The position numbers and the translations under genes were made by a program. 64,000 nucleotides of DNA from assembly GCF_963966145.1 (NCBI RefSeq), contig NC_091046.1, positions 23,312,001 through 23,376,000 on the forward strand, written 5' to 3'. Below the pieces are notes generated by a model, which saw only the letters and a program-made list of their open reading frames with translations, was not told where the DNA came from and searched no databases. Source of the DNA: Tenebrio molitor. Its lineage: Eukaryota > Arthropoda > Insecta > Coleoptera > Tenebrionidae. Position 1 is the stretch's first letter, and every line of letters starts with the position of its first letter. Shown in pieces: positions 25,601 to 51,339 of the stretch.

Positions 25601-28600
25601 GAGTTAAATTGGGTGCAAAACAACTCAATATTTTTAGAATTGGTTGCAAAACAACGCAACATTTTTGAATTCAATCGTTAATTAAATAAAATAAATAAAA
25701 TTCTCATCACCGCATTTTTCACCTAAAAAATGACAGTGACAGCGACAAAAATTGACAGTTCACTTGAAAGCGGCAAAAATGTAATAACGTGGACATGGCC
25801 TACTTCGACTACAATCATTTAGAATAACCATGTATATAACTATTTCACAAGCCAGTTCGTAAATCTGCAAAGAAACGTACCGGAAAATACATGGAAGTCA
25901 CGCGAGTCGATATGGCGTCAGTTTTTTCCGTTTTTGGAAGAAAAAGGCTAAAATATTGACTGCAACCACTAATGGAATACCCAGTTATACTGGGTGCCCC
26001 AAAATTCGCGGAACAAATCAATGAGGCTTTGTCAATTCATGTTAGAAAATTATTAAAAAAATTCTATACCTTTAGATTTGAAAATATGGGGGTTCAAAGG
26101 GTACACCTTTGATCTCATTTATGTATTTTAAATATTAAATTTAATTTTGACTATTTATCTTTAACTAGCCAGTGGCATAATAATTATGAACAATTGTGAT
26201 CAGGTTTGCAATTATTTTCTTTATTATTTCCAACATTTCCAAGTAGTAATTTAATGTTCGATTTACCTCAAATAGCGTATGGCAATATGGCTTTGATTTT
26301 TCCTTCTCATTTCCATGGATACAACAAAAAAGAAATATTTGCAGACTATTGGGATGTTATTAAATGTTGCCATATTTAGTGTAACGAATAGGTCCATATC
26401 TTCTACAAAAAAGAAGATTGATTTTTTTAAATATTTTTACCTGATTTTTTAATTACTACTTAAGAACGTACTTCTAAGTTGTTCCGCGAATTTTGGGGCA
26501 CCCAGTATTATTCGCAAGCACAACTGAATGAGTGCAACCAGTTTTTTAAAATAGTCTACATAATTTGGACTGCGAGTTGTATTCGGAGGACTATTCAGTG
26601 AACCAACTTTGGCAATTTCGCAGCAAATCGGAAGAAGAAATTAACACAGAAATCAAAGAAAATGTTTCCAACAACACAAAAAATACACGTGAGTCCATTT
26701 GGAAGGAATTCTCAAGGCTGCATTCATTTGTTAAAAATTATCGCTGGGATCACTAGTGGTATTACCGATACAATTTCCACGAGTGAGAATATTCGCTCCA
26801 ATTTTCTGTAACCATGGTAACAAATGTGTAAAACTGTGTTTAAGTGATAATATAATTTCAGATATTGTTAAGCCAAATATACCTGACACTATAGCAAATA
26901 TAAAACAAAAGTCTTTACATGGGAGATATTTTAAAGAACTAGAACAACCAGAAATTAATATTCAAGCTTCTCATGCATGGCTTAAAAAATCAAATATTCA
27001 TCCTGAGACTGAGGGTTTTATATTTGCAATACAAGATCGTGTTATAAATACAAGAAATTATAAAAAACACATATGCGGTTTACAATCGATCATTGATAAA
27101 TGTAGGATTTGCGGAACTGAAGGGGAAACAATTGAACACATCATTTCTTCTTGCACCGTTTCGGCTCAAAGCGAATATAAGAAACGTCACGATATATTCG
27201 CTAAAATTATACACATGAATTTAGCTGTTAAATTCAATTTATTAAAGAATACACAACCACATTATATTTAGTTATACACCAGAAAGTTGTTTGGAAAATG
27301 ATAATTACAAATTATATTTTGATCGAACAGTTTTAACTGACATTCATATTAAGCATAACAGACCAGACATTATTAGTTTAAATAAATAACAAAAGCAAGC
27401 ATATCTTTTAGATATAGCTGTTCCAAATTCACATAATATAACACAGACATATAACATATAACACAAAAATTAATAAATATTTAGAGCTCTCCGTTGCTAT
27501 GAGAAATCTTTGGTGTTTAGAAAAATTTCAATTTTACCACTTATAATTTCAGCAACGGGAATAGTACCGCAATCTCTTTTTAAAAATTTAAAAATTCTGG
27601 ATTTAGGTAACACATTGGTAGTTTAAATTCAAAAAGGTATATTATTATACTCATGTCATATCATGAGGAAGTTCCTTAACAATGACACAGAACATAATAA
27701 AACACAACAAAGTCAAAATGTGGAGGCGAGACGCCGGTAATTATGTTGATTAGCACTGCACTATTAGTTGATAGTAATATCCGTAATAGTGTATGTACTC
27801 CGGCAAAATTGCCGTGCCGCCGGGTGGTGGAGGGTTAAGAAAAAACAACATTTTATTTTATGTTTTCTTCAAATAAATGCTATAAAATCTGAGATTGGTG
27901 AAATTTAAAACTTTATAACTAAAGTCCATTCAAAAATCAAAAAACCACCAGCTGTTGCTTTAGGTTGGTAAAATTTAAAAAACCCTAGGTAGATATTTTT
28001 TCATACTATGTTGGTAACTATCAATTATGACATTTATTTGATTCAAAATAAAATTCAGTTGCTTTGAATTCCGTTCATATTGTTTTATTAGCAGCACGTT
28101 TCATTTATTTATTGATTCTTATTATTTTTACTTAAACATGCCCAGAAAAACAAGACATTTAATAAACACTTAACCTCAAAATTACAATTCTCACCAAATT
28201 TTACACTAAACAGCGTTGCCGATGGTAATTCGGTATCGAGAAAAATGCGACGTTGGTGGTGTTTTGATTTTTGAATGGACTTTAGGTTATGTGAGCTTTA
28301 GGAAAATTTATTTTAGTCATCTTGGAGTTTCTTTTGCTTTCGGCACATGCCTGTTTTCTATGGAGAGTCAGTTGTGGAACAGGCTGTATAAAGTTTAGAT
28401 GAATTGAATTATGTCAAAATTGGTATAATTTTCAAAATTAACTTTAAAATGACATTGACCGTATGATTTCTCATTCATTAAGCCTTTCATTAGCTAAATA
28501 ATTGATTAGACAAAGTGAGAGTATATGCCAAGCAGTATGTTAGAAAGAGACAAAACAATTTAACGACGTTTAATGAAAGGGAAATCATACGGCCCTTTGT

Positions 28601-28823
28601 TAACATTGTTTTTTGAAACTATATTTTGAAAACCCAACGACAACAGTTATTTCGCTAACTTTAACATCAATATGTACTATTTATTTTGTACCTACAGAAT
28701 AATAAAAATAACTGTAACGATCATTAAATATAATTATAATTTCAGTACTACACGCCTGCCAATCAAATAGCAGGAAGTAACGAACAAGAACAAGCTCACA
28801 GTAATACTCATACACAAGTGTGA
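10073..28823 (+). CDS. AMPA-type ionotropic glutamate receptor, 3' part of gene (5 exons)
   Basis: Five exons join in frame into 409 codons, giving the C-terminal half of an AMPA-type glutamate-gated cation channel of the neuronal membrane (insect GluRIA/GluRIB type). Order of parts: end of the first ligand-binding lobe; M1 (VCVIFSYIGVSIVLFTV); pore loop with FMQQGCDISPRS; M3 with the gating motif SYTANLAAFLTVERM; second ligand-binding lobe; M4 (GIFYILIGGLMIALAVALIEF); cytoplasmic tail ending TQV, a class I PDZ-ligand pattern. The genome encodes Gln (CAA, 10436-10438) at the Q/R site, which in the family predicts calcium permeability if unedited. The N-terminal domain and signal peptide are not in this window, so the upstream intron exceeds 10 kb. 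Exons: 10073-10660, 10714-10958, 11013-11118, 11199-11411, 28746-28823. Confidence 0.9.
10714..10958 (+). CDS. Glutamate receptor exon: lobe S2, first part
   Basis: The intron upstream is only 53 bp. The acceptor follows a pyrimidine run (TTATCTTGTAG) and the donor is AG|GTAAAT. The exon is 245 bp with exit phase 2. It carries RVRTSKGKYALLIES and the ligand-lobe segment CDTMKVG, conserved in AMPA/kainate receptors. Confidence 0.92.
11013..11118 (+). CDS. Glutamate receptor exon: lobe S2, second part
   Basis: 106 bp. The split Arg codon (AG|A) is completed correctly from the previous exon. It encodes DAVNLAVLSLKENGEL and NRWWYDRTEC, the conserved K/R-WWYD region ahead of M4. The donor is CAG|GTAAAG. 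Confidence 0.92.
11199..11411 (+). CDS. Glutamate receptor exon: M4 and proximal tail
   Basis: 213 bp, phase 0. It starts after CATTGCAG. It holds LSLSNVAGIFYILIGG, M4 and FCYKS, then the basic cytoplasmic stretch AMKAKARLTIGVGRD. The donor AGG|GTAATG opens a 17.3-kb intron. Confidence 0.92.
11647..11977. mobile_element. MITE family D, copy 1, carrying a nested MITE
   Basis: Inverted ends about 33 bp long (core CAAAAATCAAAAAACCA) with sequence at 11709-11922 inserted between them. Related ends occur at 12093-12492 and 27921-28284. Intronic. Confidence 0.75.
11709..11922. mobile_element. MITE with AGTTGACTCAAG ends, copy 1
   Basis: The inverted ends read AGTTGACTCAAGTTGCAAAA and its complement, with TTGCAAATG-type internal arms. 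A second copy lies inverted at 52053-52253. It sits inside the 11647-11977 element. Confidence 0.8.
12093..12492. mobile_element. TIR element related to MITE family D
   Basis: Inverted ends of about 35 bp (TAATCTGTTCCAAAATCAAA and its near complement), with TA at the borders. The inner CAAAATCAAAAATCCACCA resembles the ends of family D. Short frames inside are not recognisable. Confidence 0.7.
13062..13667. mobile_element. TIR element with a nested palindromic element
   Basis: Outer inverted ends begin ACCGTGCCTTCAA and are flanked by TA; the arms extend about 40 bp (TAATTC.GAATT, AGAGTAG). A complete palindromic element (13206-13618) is nested inside. Confidence 0.7.
13206..13618. mobile_element. 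Palindromic composite element, copy 1
   Basis: A GC-rich hairpin (13206-13328, arms TATGATACAAGTTTATAAGG and complement, apex GCACGACGCGTAGCGGAGTG) is joined to a second TIR pair (TTTTATTATACCTG at 13333 and CAGGTATAATAAAA at about 13602). The same two-part arrangement recurs at 35586-37187, so it moves or is copied as one unit. Confidence 0.75.
13680..14622 (+). mobile_element. hAT element fragment (ZMYM1-like transposase piece)
   Basis: The left end CAGTGGCGGCTCATACAGG is a typical hAT terminus. At 14415-14622 the plus strand encodes a 68-residue frame with AEEISGFILGELEKL, then ITQSYDGAVIMSGQNNGVQA and KNAIFTHSNN. This is the conserved block S-YDGA-VMSG-NGVQ-I around the catalytic Asp of hAT transposases of the ZMYM1/DUF4371 type. 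The domain stops where family members continue with CxxH. No right terminus was found, so it is truncated. Confidence 0.7.
14623..15800. other. Intronic non-coding segment
   Basis: No gene or known transposon. A direct repeat of about 30 bp centred on AAAATTTTACTGGCTAGCCAGT-like words lies at 15635-15705, and two similar blocks with the words CGGAGGTCAATGA occur near 15135 and 15295. Confidence 0.35.
15801..15901. repeat. Hairpin with GC-rich apex
   Basis: Arms AGCATGGTAA..GTTTTACTGGC and complement. The apex around 15835-15865 reads GGCTCGCCTTCGGCTCTCCAG. One of the apical-module palindromes discussed in the findings. Confidence 0.7.
15920..17557 (+). mobile_element. R2-type LINE, 3' part (interrupted)
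   Basis: The open frames 15932-16714 and 17067-17507 give the C-terminal part of a non-LTR retrotransposon protein with a restriction-like endonuclease. It has HHPRSAIERFNLPRENGG.GF, then the CCHC knuckle CRICGTEGETIEHIISSC, then after an insertion HNRPDIII..., YLLDIAVP, and a Lys in KINKYLELSV. This order (zinc knuckle, PD..D..K) is that of R2/R4-type endonucleases, which nick DNA to prime reverse transcription. The reverse transcriptase is absent, so the copy is 5'-truncated. It ends in CCGCCGGGTGGAGG. It lies in an intron, not in rDNA. Confidence 0.8.
16683..17044. mobile_element. Palindromic insertion splitting the LINE copy
   Basis: Absent from the LINE copy at 26848-27836 (compare 27249-27270), so it is a later insertion. 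It contains two hairpins: 16696-16806 (arms ACGATAAAATT, apex CCTCGAGGCGTAAGCCGAGA) and about 16815-17044 (arms TTTTATTCCATCC). Exact borders are uncertain by about 10 bp. Confidence 0.75.
17560..17946. mobile_element. MITE family E, copy 1, with nested MITE
   Basis: Inverted ends CACTGTTTTTCTTTTGGTTT and complement, flanked by TA, inserted at the very 3' terminus of the LINE. The uninterrupted relative at 41485-41645 is 161 bp. The extra sequence here (about 17597-17822) is a second element with ends AGTTGGTTGCAAAAAAAAA. Confidence 0.85.
17597..17822. mobile_element. MITE nested in family E copy 1
   Basis: Inverted ends AGTTGGTTGCAAAAAAAAA and complement. Comparison with 41485-41645 shows the empty site (CAGTTGTATTTC). 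It has no coding capacity. Confidence 0.8.
17947..18549. other. Intronic non-coding segment
   Basis: AT-rich with a T-run near 18059-18070 and repeated ACCTACC words. No gene or repeat is recognised. Confidence 0.35.
18550..18700 (-). pseudogene. Mariner-type transposase, C-terminal remnant
   Basis: The minus strand reads LCGYLKSRIYFNRPINLEDL, then RHRIRAEMEQISPNIIERGV, then a stop. This is the conserved end of insect mariner-like transposases (WGYLKS.VY..RP..LEDL..RI). Nothing of the catalytic core is left. It sits in an element whose right terminus (ending 19032) resembles the 9062 foldback element, which links that foldback family to this transposase family. Confidence 0.75.
18701..19032. 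mobile_element. Right part of a degenerate TA-flanked element
   Basis: The segment ends CACACTG followed by TA. Read in reverse, its end (CAGTGTGGAAA, then TATGGAATAAATT) resembles the foldback element ends at 9062-9966, including the TGACGTCAT words. No coding remains between it and the transposase piece at 18550-18700. Confidence 0.55.
19033..20479. other. Intronic region with a hairpin and a recombinase-like fragment
   Basis: A palindrome lies at about 19354-19486 (arms GGAATGTA..ATAACATT). A plus-strand frame at about 19597-19740 reads EVAEASNAA, then LLPKKLKERYRMAYKCFVWF, which resembles the N-terminal helical part of Crypton-type recombinase proteins (LP.KS..RY...Y..F..W); this is a weak match. 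GC-rich words such as GGCGGC near 19940-19980 and 20205-20230 may be remnants of hAT-like ends. Confidence 0.35.
20480..20760. repeat. Repeat family F, copy 1
   Basis: An interspersed repeat that recurs at 50922-51192 and, inverted, at 59311-59551. It holds a hairpin (TGTAAATTGGGC..TTTTTTGGCA and complement, apex GCGAGTGAAGCGAGCG), then the words GTTCGACGAG and CAGTGTCGAACAAAAAA. No coding capacity. Confidence 0.75.
20803..21236 (-). mobile_element. R2-type LINE, 3'-end copy
   Basis: Reverse-oriented copy of the LINE 3' end with the coding words MRNLWCLEKNSILPLLISAT and VPQSLFKNLKILDL, ending EARRR and stop. It is truncated on its 5' side at the codons for QQKQAYLLDIAVP. It lies 3.2 kb from the plus-strand copy. 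Confidence 0.85.
21237..23463. other. Intronic region with an unrecognised ORF fragment and a hairpin
   Basis: A (TTA)n tract lies at about 21248-21270. On the minus strand 21709-21890 gives about 58 codons without a stop (words GKVCHGSLNTFYPDANL, LTLSDVKVTNALRLMG, FIHELNYHY, then stop). It reads like real coding sequence but I do not recognise it. A hairpin at about 22090-22160 has arms CACAAACCACC and apex TCTCGTTCTTCGGACTCG. The rest, including 22160-23460, shows nothing. Confidence 0.35.
23464..23577. repeat. Imperfect palindrome
   Basis: Arms GTAGTCAAAGAT..GTCGAATATTTTTGTGGT and near complement around an apex with GCACGAATGGTGTTCGCAAG. No coding capacity. Confidence 0.65.
23693..23946 (-). 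pseudogene. Mariner-type transposase, C-terminal remnant
   Basis: A minus-strand frame of 84 codons contains EICRDVARSVQLCIEHNGGQFEHF, split here as EICRDVARSVQL and CIEHNGGQFEHF. This is the usual C-terminal end of insect mariner-like transposases (R...CI...GGHFEH). Its N-terminal side runs into the inverted repeat at 23934. Confidence 0.65.
23934..24664. mobile_element. Inverted-repeat element with nested foldback
   Basis: The words CATAGTTTAATGAAGTTGGTC occur inverted at about 23936 and direct at about 24231 and 24641 (given here in part, 20 bases: CATAGTTTAATGAAGTTGGT). The outer pair is preceded by GGATGGCCATAA on the right and its complement on the left. A second palindrome (24253-24595, arms about 115 bp with ATATCTAGTGAAATTTAGAA) is nested inside. 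This looks like insertion into an existing element, duplicating or sharing the boundary motif. Confidence 0.65.
24097..24228 (+). pseudogene. Small zinc-binding-like ORF fragment
   Basis: A 43-codon ATG frame starting MLIKCIICGNSEKPLFQFPS, with a C-x2-C pair followed by an FPSD word, in the manner of the start of THAP- or ZAD-type domains. It ends at a stop just before the element boundary motif at 24229. It could be a captured first exon. Not enough is present to assign a function. Confidence 0.3.
24665..25108. other. Intronic spacer
   Basis: The short segments at about 24735-24775 and 25058-25085 share ATTACTCCCTAG in inverted orientation with GTGTCAAAAATAAA, so 24745-25090 is probably another short inverted-repeat element. 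No gene is seen. Confidence 0.4.
25109..25427. mobile_element. MITE family A, copy 2
   Basis: 319 bp with intact ends CAGGGTTATTCTAAATGATT and complement, flanked by TA. Same family as 751, 25581 and 40902. Confidence 0.88.
25581..25832. mobile_element. MITE family A, copy 3 (left end missing)
   Basis: Same orientation as copy 2 and 150 bp after it. It starts within the family at ACACACCGTTCACAC and ends with the intact right terminus followed by TA. It contains an internal near-duplication of the CAAAACAACTCAATATTTTT word. Confidence 0.8.
25990..26505. mobile_element. MITE family B, copy 2
   Basis: 516 bp with both CTGGGTGCCCCAAAATTCGC ends, flanked by TA. It serves as the uninterrupted reference for copy 3 at 53390-54225. 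Confidence 0.88.
26565..26756 (+). pseudogene. Recombinase-like coding fragment, copy 2
   Basis: 63 codons matching the 6316-6498 frame at the protein level (CELYSEDYS, NQLWQF.SKSEEEI, NNTKNTRESIWKEFSRLHSF). It lies directly after MITE family B copy 2 and before the LINE copy at 26848. The Crypton-type assignment is tentative. Confidence 0.4.
26848..27836 (+). mobile_element. R2-type LINE, 3' copy without the palindromic insertion
   Basis: Begins at LSDNIISDIV and carries the same CCHC knuckle and PD..LLDIAVP endonuclease region as 15920-17557, then the CCGCCGGGTGG terminus. It has several breaks: a stop at 27387 (LNK*QK), a small duplication near 27448-27465, a lost base in LEKFQF near 27522 and a stop near 27624. 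It lacks the 16683-17044 insertion and so shows the empty site. Confidence 0.85.
27921..28284. mobile_element. MITE family D, copy 3
   Basis: Inverted ends AAAGTCCATTCAAAAATCAA and complement, with AAAACCACCA just inside. Related to 11647-11977. Confidence 0.75.
28452..28596. repeat. Short inverted repeat
   Basis: Arms GACCGTATGATTTCTC/GGGAAATCATACGGCC with inner CATTAAGCCTTTCATTA/TTTAATGAAAGG. It lies 150 bp before the last glutamate receptor exon. Confidence 0.6.
28746..28823 (+). CDS. Glutamate receptor last exon, C-terminal tail
   Basis: After the acceptor ATAATTTCAG, 25 codons and a TGA stop follow in phase 0. They read YYTPANQIAG, then a polar stretch, ending NTHTQV. The last three residues fit a class I PDZ-binding tail. 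The link to the gene rests on phase, strand, acceptor and tail character; no conserved domain is present, so this is less certain than the upstream exons. Confidence 0.72.
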   Translation, partial: YYTPANQIAGSNEQEQAHSNTHTQV

Positions 28824-28840
28824 AAACTCATCAAGGTCAT

Positions 28841-28880
28841 CGTCGTCGTTGCCGTCTTCGTCGTCGTCGTCGTCGTCGTC
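28841..28880 (+). repeat. (CGT)n microsatellite in the receptor 3' UTR
   Basis: About a dozen CGT/CTT/CCG units, 18 bp after the stop codon. On the transcript it would read CGU repeats; no coding role. Confidence 0.8.
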
Positions 28881-29113
28881 ATTGCCGCTAGCATTATCAC
28901 CCGTCATATTTCATATTTTGCATCGAGTGCGCCATATTAATTGTAATATTTTTACTTAAATGTAGATTCTGTAAACTGGTTTATAAGTCATGTTAGATTG
29001 TGGCTATTAAATATTTCTCATTTGTTGTATCTTCTTTTATGCAAACCCTGTGTTGTCCTGCGATAACAATGTATTATTAGTTCCGGGAATAGCAAAGCAA
29101 TGAATTATGGTCA

Positions 29114-29119
29114 AATAAA
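29114..29119 (+). terminator. Candidate polyadenylation signal of the glutamate receptor
   Basis: AATAAA about 290 bp after the stop codon, followed by AT-rich sequence. It is the first canonical hexamer downstream and lies 870 bp before the Rdl start. Confidence 0.5.
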
Positions 29120-29986
29120 CACAACATCAAAGCTTTTGAATTAGTTTCCTGTCGATAGAGCTTATCATCTGCTATGTATACTTGCATGATAAAACCAATA
29201 GGATTTTTCTATTTGGGCTATTCCACAACAAGCAACTATGTTACACCTGTTTTCTGAGACAACTTATCGGTAAAATACGAGCTGTGTTTGCGTGGAGATA
29301 TTATCGAAAAATAGAACAGTGTCCGTGACCAGGGCACTGCTGCAGGCCGCTGTGCCAGGCGCACTCCACGCCAAACGCAATTTGCTCTTTTGCGTTTGTG
29401 GTAATTGCGTGACAACAGTGTCACCGGAAGCGGTCGCGTGCTACCGAGGACCTTTTGACCGTAAACTCAGCGATTAACTATGAATATAACAAAATTTTTC
29501 GATTTAGGGAATGTTTTTAACTACGATGAACCACTAGAGAATAATGTAAGAGAATAGCATAAACTTGACAAAATTAAATGGCATAAAACATGGAATTGCT
29601 GTTGCTCACAGGTAACAGTGCTAGATGGAATTACGTCACAGGGCGAAAACAATAATAAGAGTCGTGGTTCGGCTGATGATATTGATTGGTTAGGTGCTGG
29701 CAGTTCCAGGTCCGCGACTGCGTTCCTAAAACGTGACAACCCTTAATCTTCCATCTCACTCGGCTATTTTGAGTTAGAGTAGGAAAAAACTCAACACTTT
29801 ATTAGTTCCATGACTAGAAGCTGCGATTATTTCGCACAGTTTCGCTACCATGCGCAGTGAGTGAACAGTTGGCTGGGCCCAGAGACCACTCCTAGTGTTG
29901 GTGCCTGATGTGACACTACAGTAGTCCTGCGAGTGAATAGTGCCGAAATGCTGAGAAGCAGGGGACACGTGTAGGTGCCCCAGGCC
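29120..29986 (+). promoter_or_regulatory. Rdl upstream region and 5' UTR (inferred)
   Basis: This is the interval between the glutamate receptor end and the Rdl start codon. It becomes markedly richer in G and C from about 29290. No TATA box or initiator is convincing. The Rdl promoter is placed here by position only. The sequence before the ATG (CAGGCC) has no purine-rich Kozak context. No other gene is seen. Confidence 0.4.
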
Positions 29987-48206
<18,220 letters not shown>

Positions 48207-49702
48207 ACGAGTGTTTGAACAGAATTCGTTAACGCTCCTAAACTTTTTAATACTGTGACAGACTTAATACAATCGAGTGGATCCATTCCAGTAGCAGTAT
48301 CAACGACCGTAGATCTAGACTTGCGTAGCTTCCACGGCGAGACGTGTTGTATATAATTTTCCAAATCCGTGCATTTCTGCTACCTACTCATCGTTAACTC
48401 ATTATCACATCATATTTAACAAACCACACTGGTAATTATACTTCCGTTATTACTGCGAAGTTAATTAGTACTATCGTATAAATTATTATATATTTTATTA
48501 TAAGTTGCGTTCGTGAAAAGTTTAATTCTCGTTACATCTAGCTGCAGGTAGCTTAGATACAAAGTTGTTGAGTTACGAAGGAAAAAAATATTTTTTCTTG
48601 TATATACTACATATGATAGTCGTTCCTGTTTGATATTCTTCGCACAGAGCCCAACTATTGCATTTAGGGTAGTCCGCACGCAATTTACCCGCACCCCAAA
48701 TAGGAGGCTAACTCCTTCAGGGATCCACGCATATACTATGCAACAGCCGTTGAAGAAATGCGGCGAAACGAAATTCTAAAATGTAAAATAATTATAATTA
48801 TATATATACATGTTTATATTATGTATACATATTGTATATATTATATGTATTCATATTATATACGTATATATACAGAAGAAAACTTAGATAGGACACGCGC
48901 TCGTAGTCGACTTGAAACATAGATGACACTGACTGTACATAATATACTATATATGTACATATATACCATATATGTATATGTATACTAAACCCATTATATA
49001 TATATTATTAATTACAATGATATATACGCATATAACATACATAAATTGCGAGCGCGTCAGACCAAGATGGAAACAGATCGAACAAACAGGCCAAAGTTAA
49101 GTGTGATGATGTTCTGGACGTCGTGACTGAGGATCGACGGCCAGAGCGTCTTCTTCGTCGCAAGGCGCGCATCTGTAAATAACAATAAGCGAACCGTAAC
49201 ATCTCCCCGACAACGTACACCGTACCATCACCACTCCAGTGTTTAATGACTTATAGCACACCGCACAGAGCAAGAGTCTGAAGTTACGGAGCAATATTTA
49301 ACAGAGTAAAACTTCCTTCTTATGAAATCGACACCGCATCCTGCACCCACCAGCGAGCGCACCGGAAACTGACGAAGCTTTTGCATAAGAAACTGATAAG
49401 AATATGTACAAATATGTCAGGACTAGTCAACAACGCGACCGCCAACACAAACGATGATCGAACGGAATCAGAATTTACCAGTGTCAGTGACGGCGGGCTC
49501 GTTGAGGGCAGGGGGTGCCCGGACTCCATGGAGGGCTCGGACTCCGAGCACTCCCTCACCCGCACTGCGAGCGACTATTGCTCACTATTGAATATTCTAA
49601 ATGATAAGAAAGAGTTGTATGTATTATATTTGAAACATTCCAATTATTTATTAACTACGTATTGCGTAGGTATATACTGTTTGGCGTTTTTATTTGAATA
49701 AA
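48207..49702 (+). other. Rdl 3' UTR (inferred)
   Basis: No further gene follows the Rdl stop. A candidate AATAAA lies at 49697-49702. A long TA/TATG-rich tract (48789-49015) occupies the middle. The GC-rich frames at 49097-49565 on either strand are not recognised. Confidence 0.45.
48789..49015. repeat. TA-rich microsatellite tract
   Basis: Irregular ATAT/TATG/TACATA repeats over about 230 bp, interrupted at 48878-48935 by normal sequence. Confidence 0.75.
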
Positions 49703-50438
49703 AAAAATAACTAATGGACTTTTACTTTAATTTATTCTAACAAACCCATATGAAAATAACTTTCTGTTGCATTGTATCATACCTACTAATTACTTCTAAT
49801 TTCGTTCTTCATTGACCTGAAAAAAAATATTTATGTATTCATTATATTTATTAAGGCGGCCTTGCGCCAAGGCAACAATTAGCAACATGTAGTAAGAGAC
49901 ATTGTCGCATACAAGTGTTGCCAAGTGTTGCTACTGCATCGTGCGACTATGCCATAAAAATTGCCTGTTGCAACCTGTAGCACGTCTATCCACAATAAGT
50001 GGAAAAGTAAGCAACATCATTCGTGCGACTTTAAATTTTTGCTTTGAATGTTTAGTGAATACTGATTAGTGATGGAATGGTCAAATGAAAAAACTGTAAT
50101 GTTTATTAAGGATTACAGGAATAACCTTAGGACACAATTTCATCATGTTTATTTAACAAATAATTGAAGTCAGTTAAACTCAACTTTTAAAAATGGCTCC
50201 ATCATCTGCATTCAACTGAGACCAAACATTTTCTTGAGATTAGTTTCGTTGTGCAAACAACTGTCTATTCCACCACCTTCATCTTTTTTATCTTTTTCCT
50301 TGTTGGGTCAAAACGAAATATGCCGCAGTTGTAATTATTGTATCCGACATTTGAAATGTAAATATTGCACTTATACTGAAGGTAATTAGTTGCCTACGCA
50401 GGTATACTCATAAATGGTCTATCGCATACTACTTAGTA
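49703..50438. other. Non-coding spacer
   Basis: No gene recognised. Repeated TTGC/GCAAC words occur at 49855-50020. Confidence 0.35.
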
Positions 50439-50560
50439 AAGGCAAGAGGAGAGAATGTGCTCAGTAGACGGACAGTGTCAGATTGGTTTCAACGCCTAGC
50501 ATCCGGGGATAAAGGACTCGAAGATAGACCTGGGAGTGAAAGACCATCTGCTGTCCATCC
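50439..50560 (+). pseudogene. Mariner transposase, helix-turn-helix remnant
   Basis: The frame reads ARGENVLSRRTVSDWFQRLA then SGDKGLEDRPGSERPSAV, the classic mos1-type second DNA-binding helix and linker (S.RTV..W..RF..GD..LEDRPRSGRP). Only about 40 codons survive. Confidence 0.75.
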
Positions 50561-50921
50561 TCAAGAACATCCCCTTTCTCCTCTTCCCTCCTATTCTCCC
50601 GTTGAAGTCCCCTATAATTTTTCATTTATTGTATCTTCGACACCTCCTCTTGTTCTCTTTATCCCTTTGTTGTATACAGGGTGTATCAAGACGACCCCAC
50701 CAACTACTTGTAATTGTATAAAGTAGAGTTAGAGGAACGTGAAAAAATTAATACAAACATTCTCCTAATGCTTTTTTGTTTTTTCTTATTTTTCCAAATG
50801 TTGATTTTTGTTGTTGACATATAAAAGCACATTATGAATTGACTACAATTTGATCAAAAATTGTATAACAAAAATTTTAAATTTCGGTTTTTAAAAAAGC
50901 AAATAGACTAAAAAAAATAGT

Positions 50922-51192
50922 AGTTTATTTGACGAGTTTGTGTGTAAATTGGGCCTTTTTTGGCACGCGTGGGCCATTTTAGAGGCCCACGAGTGCCAAA
51001 AAAGGCCCAATTTACACACGAACGAGTTGAATACAACGTTTTTTTGTTCGACGAGCTCCTTAAAGGCTCCAAATCGCTTAAAACCTTTAAAATTAGCTTG
51101 ACGTTTCGTTTTGACAAGTTGTGACATTTATCAAAATCTGTTCACATAGGAGAAAGTTCTCAAATTCTGACAGTGTCGAACAAAAAAATAAT
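50922..51192. repeat. Repeat family F, copy 2
   Basis: Matches 20480-20760 in the same orientation: hairpin TGTAAATTGGGCCTTTTTTG and complement, then GTTCGACGAGCTC and CAGTGTCGAACAAAAAA. Confidence 0.75.
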
Positions 51193-51339
51193 TTAATTAG
51201 TGGATTGAATGAATATTCTATTTAAAATAATTGAAAAAAAATCCGAGAACGTTTTTAGTTAAAATTTAACACCCTGTAACTTTTAATTGAAACTGGGAAA
51301 CCGTTTTTTTTTTTCATTTTTTTTATGTTCTTCGCATTG

